Assembly: GCF_024868665.1 (NCBI RefSeq)
Contig: NC_079892.1
Location: forward strand, 8,134,251 to 8,198,250
DNA: 64,000 nucleotides
Source of the DNA: Triplophysa rosa
Lineage: Eukaryota; Chordata; Actinopteri; Cypriniformes; Nemacheilidae
Direction: 5' to 3'
The notes under the pieces are model-generated. The model saw only the letters and a program-made list of their open reading frames with translations, was not told the origin of the DNA and searched no databases. Of the stretch, positions 61,463 through 64,000 are shown one piece after another. Both the position numbers and the translations under genes were made by a program. How positions within the stretch are numbered: the first letter of the stretch is position 1; each line of letters begins with the position of its first letter.

Positions 61463-62016
61463 TGTAAGGAGTTGTTTGTTGATGTCTGTGTTTTGTTAAG
61501 GATGTCTGTTGTCCAGGCAACAGTCGTCACTTCCGTTTCGCGTCAGTGTGTCCTAGTGTCTGCATACTCTTTAGCTCTGCAATCAAAAATACTAAACTAT
61601 TAGGGCATAGAATAAGTAGGCGAATTGGGACGCAGAAAATGTGTTTCGCAACTCCGTTGAAACGTTGTCATGACAAATTCGGTTCCCGTGTGAATTGTGT
61701 CCGCTTAGGACCCAATTTAGTAGGTAGTTGTAATGCCTGATCACAAAGTTGATATCTCGAGCTAAATACGCTGGGTAAAGTAATAGCATTAAAATGACAT
61801 GTTAAAATTTAAGTTTACGAAAAACATATGAGCATATAAGCATGATGCAACATACACGCCAGTATTTCTGGGTCAACATCTGCTTAACAAACAAAAAACA
61901 TCACTTTTGATATTCTTAAATGACCATAGTTGTATTATAGTAAATAACTAAAACAGTAAGACCGAGATTTGTTTGATGATTCACGAAGCCTCGCTCTGCC
62001 CACCACTACTATAAAC

Positions 62017-62521
62017 GGCCATTTTTAAACATTTGTGTCTTCATACCAACAAAAAGCATTCCCAGCAATCTGTAACATCAAAAAAAAAAAAAAAAACACA
62101 CAAACGACTGTGTTTGGTCTGTTTTAGCCTGCGCAGAGAAAAGTAACTGTTATCACATGACAAAACCGTCTATGACGTGATTCACTTTCCGGCAATTTCA
62201 CACAAATACTGAACTTAAATATACATTTAAATGAATTCTAAACCAAAAAGATTTGAAATAACACCATTATTATTTAGGCATATAGTAACTGTCCAATTAT
62301 ATACTGACTTTGAGCCGCTAAGCCCCGCCCCCACAAGAGAGCAGAGTTTTTGTTTAAAAGTAGTAAAAATTGTTCATTTAAAAGTGTTTGATTGTATTTT
62401 TCACAAGAAACCCCGTTTTGATGGTTTAATATTAGTATAGTTTTCATTTGCGTTTTAAACACGCATACTGACTCGCTCCAAACAAGGGCACTTAGAAGCC
62501 AGCCTATGTAGGCCGTGTTCG
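62017..62521. other. Flank between the hAT-type element and the Myb/SANT-like gene
   Basis: Contains an A-rich run (62078-62095) and no coding exon; the promoter of the downstream gene probably starts near 62500. Confidence 0.4.
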
Positions 62522-62525
62522 GAAG

Positions 62526-62537
62526 GCGCCATTTTGA
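62526..62537 (+). promoter_or_regulatory. YY1-type site before the Myb/SANT-like gene
   Basis: CGCCATTTTGAC, a classic YY1 core, about 85 bp before the start codon, in an otherwise AT-rich region. Confidence 0.4.
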
Positions 62538-62621
62538 CATGGTGGAAATGGTACCAGAAGCTCACTGCAAACGTGCACTATTAAGGGCCCTAGACATCTA
62601 TTTTACGAAGTGATTTAAAAC

Positions 62622-63793
62622 ATGGATTCATCATCGACCAGTTCTAAACTCATCTATAAAAGTAAGTCGTTCGTTTTGCGTAAAATGAATTGTTAACGTG
62701 ATTATACGATTGTGTTAACTTGAGTGTGTGTGTGTGCAGTGCCTGATGAGGACATCAAAAAACTGATACAGCTGCGGTCAAGCAACTCAGCGCTTTTTGA
62801 CGGGAGGAAAAATTCTTCAAAAACAGCCTGGGGGTGCGTTATTGTCCCCATTTAAGTGCCTTTGATCTCCCACAGTTCATAGTTTTATTAAAAGTTATCA
62901 TTATATTTATTTTTCAGCGCAATTCTAAGAGAAATGGGGCTTGAGGAAAGGATGACAACTGAACAGATTGCCAAAAAGTGGGAAAACCTAAAAGCAAGAT
63001 ACAAGGTTGGCTTCATTGCCATTTAATGCTGATGTCGTGAAAGTTAAGTTTCATTTAAAGAGCAAAGCTTACATGGAACAGTTTAATATTCTTTCCAATT
63101 TATTCCAAGGATGCAAAATATCCTCCCAGTGGTGTGGAGAAGAACCCCACATGCTGGAAATGGTTTAATCTCATGGATGATGCACTGAGTGAGGAATTCG
63201 AGGAGAAGATCAACCAGACTTCCTCAATTGTTGTCAGTAATGAAGCACCTCAGCCCAGTAAGAGGTTACGACAGATAAAAGTTGGAGGTGAAATACTGGA
63301 ATTCTTGGAAGAGGAAGAAACTGCGATAAATGTAACACCAGGGAGCACACCACATTCGGTTAAGCAGGGAAGACTAAAAGGCAAACAAGCTGGTAAAGGG
63401 AGTCTGGACATTATGAGACCGAAACTTCAAAGAGAGAGACAACTTCTGGCGAAGGAATTTGGAGGCCTGGACAGAGAGAAAGCTCTTTTGGAGCGGCAAA
63501 GGGCCCTTGCGGATAGAGAAAGAGCTGCGCTACAGAGAGACCGAGCTCAGCTAGAAAAAGACAAAGCCGCGGTCGGAAGAGACAAGGCAACACTGGAACA
63601 CGACAAAGTCAGACTCGAGAAAGACAGACGAGATTTACACAGGGACAGACTGGCTCTTGAAAGAGACAAAAGGTCTCCGGATTTCGCCAAACGTGTAAAA
63701 AGCGGTGCAGAGTGTAATGGGTTAGATTGTCCTCATGGCAAGACCAGAGAAAAATTATCAAGGTTACTTGAAAAAGTGATTGAAAAGATTTGA
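62622..63793 (+). CDS. Myb/SANT-like DNA-binding domain protein with long charged helix
   Basis: Four exons, 62622-62661, 62740-62833, 62918-63005 and 63110-63793, give 301 residues. Residues about 14-95 form a Myb/SANT-like (trihelix-type) domain: MPDEDIKKLIQLRSSN, LFDGRKNSSKTAWGAIL, EQIAKKWENLKARYKDAKYP, CWKWFNLMDDAL. This is the type found in the accessory protein of Harbinger transposons and in many fish and MSANTD-family proteins. The C-terminal half is a run of near 7-residue repeats of the form LERDRA (from LDREKALLERQRA to LALERDKRS), highly charged and helical. A CNGLDCPHG motif and a basic tail follow. DNA binding is likely and the partner is unknown. I do not recognise the gene. 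It could be a domesticated transposon protein; no transposase or element ends are seen around it. Confidence 0.85.
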
Positions 63794-64000
63794 AGCAAAG
63801 AATCAAGGAAGGAAAGGACAATTAAATGCAAACTGCGTAAGGAGTAATGGAATTCTGCTTGAGTTGTTGTCTTTTTGGTCTGTATTGACCATCTAACCTT
63901 TGTTAGTAAATTATTTTTGTATCTCACGCTCTGTGAGTGTTTGTGTTTGATCAACATGCCCACATCTGATGCCAAGAATGGAATTCAGATACACAGGGAC
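63794..64000 (+). other. 3' UTR of the Myb/SANT-like gene
   Basis: Sequence after the stop shows no coding exon and no canonical AATAAA before the window ends. Confidence 0.4.

Larger units (their letters stand above)
58865..62008. mobile_element. 3.1-kb hAT-type element without recognisable transposase
   Basis: Perfect 8-bp duplication CTATAAAC (58857-58864, 62009-62016). Inverted ends TAGTGATGGGC / GCCCACCACTA are followed on both sides by GCTTCG-containing subterminal sequence. The frames inside (for example 60649-60870 and 61189-61413) show no hAT domain. Confidence 0.75.

Overview
The window is nuclear DNA of a ray-finned fish, most likely a cypriniform (carp, minnow or loach group). 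The genes have many short GT-AG introns and encode vertebrate proteins. The introns and intergenic DNA are full of teleost-type repeats: Angel-like palindromic MITEs, hAT elements with 8-bp target duplications, tRNA-derived SINEs and an I/Nimb-type LINE. Ten protein genes can be read. For the nine with both ends in the window, the spliced exons give an uninterrupted frame divisible by three.

Left part, plus strand: the 3' 18 exons of a glutaminase-family gene (379-5776) whose catalytic residues are all replaced; an endophilin-A gene, sh3gl3 (6816-11164); nedd1, the gamma-tubulin ring recruiter (12533-17327), with a duplicated two-exon unit; and etfrf1/lyrm5 (18835-19654).

Middle, minus strand: a RING-H2 ubiquitin ligase with a SUMO-interacting-motif-like stretch (20148-22580), tail to tail with etfrf1; sycp3, the meiotic chromosome axis protein (23665-25489); actr6, an SRCAP/SWR1-type actin-related protein (26467-28831); and gtse1, a microtubule and clathrin-binding mitotic protein (29359-33507). 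A decayed LINE carrying a SINE and a MITE follows (34140-36320). Next comes atp2b1, a plasma-membrane calcium ATPase (coding 37564-50108, probable 5' untranslated exon near 53546).

Right part: about 9 kb without a recognised gene (53.7-62.6 kb). It holds a palindromic fold-back element split by two later insertions, a hairpin element and a 3.1-kb hAT-type element without a recognisable transposase. The window ends with a plus-strand Myb/SANT-like gene with a long charged helix (62622-63793).

Several genes act in cell division or meiosis (nedd1, gtse1, sycp3) and others in metabolism, membrane traffic and calcium export, but nothing shows that they form a functional cluster. The most notable signals are the intact but apparently non-catalytic glutaminase, the nedd1 exon-pair duplication with inverted MITEs around one exon, an E2F/E-box pair at the sycp3 promoter, and the nested fold-back element.
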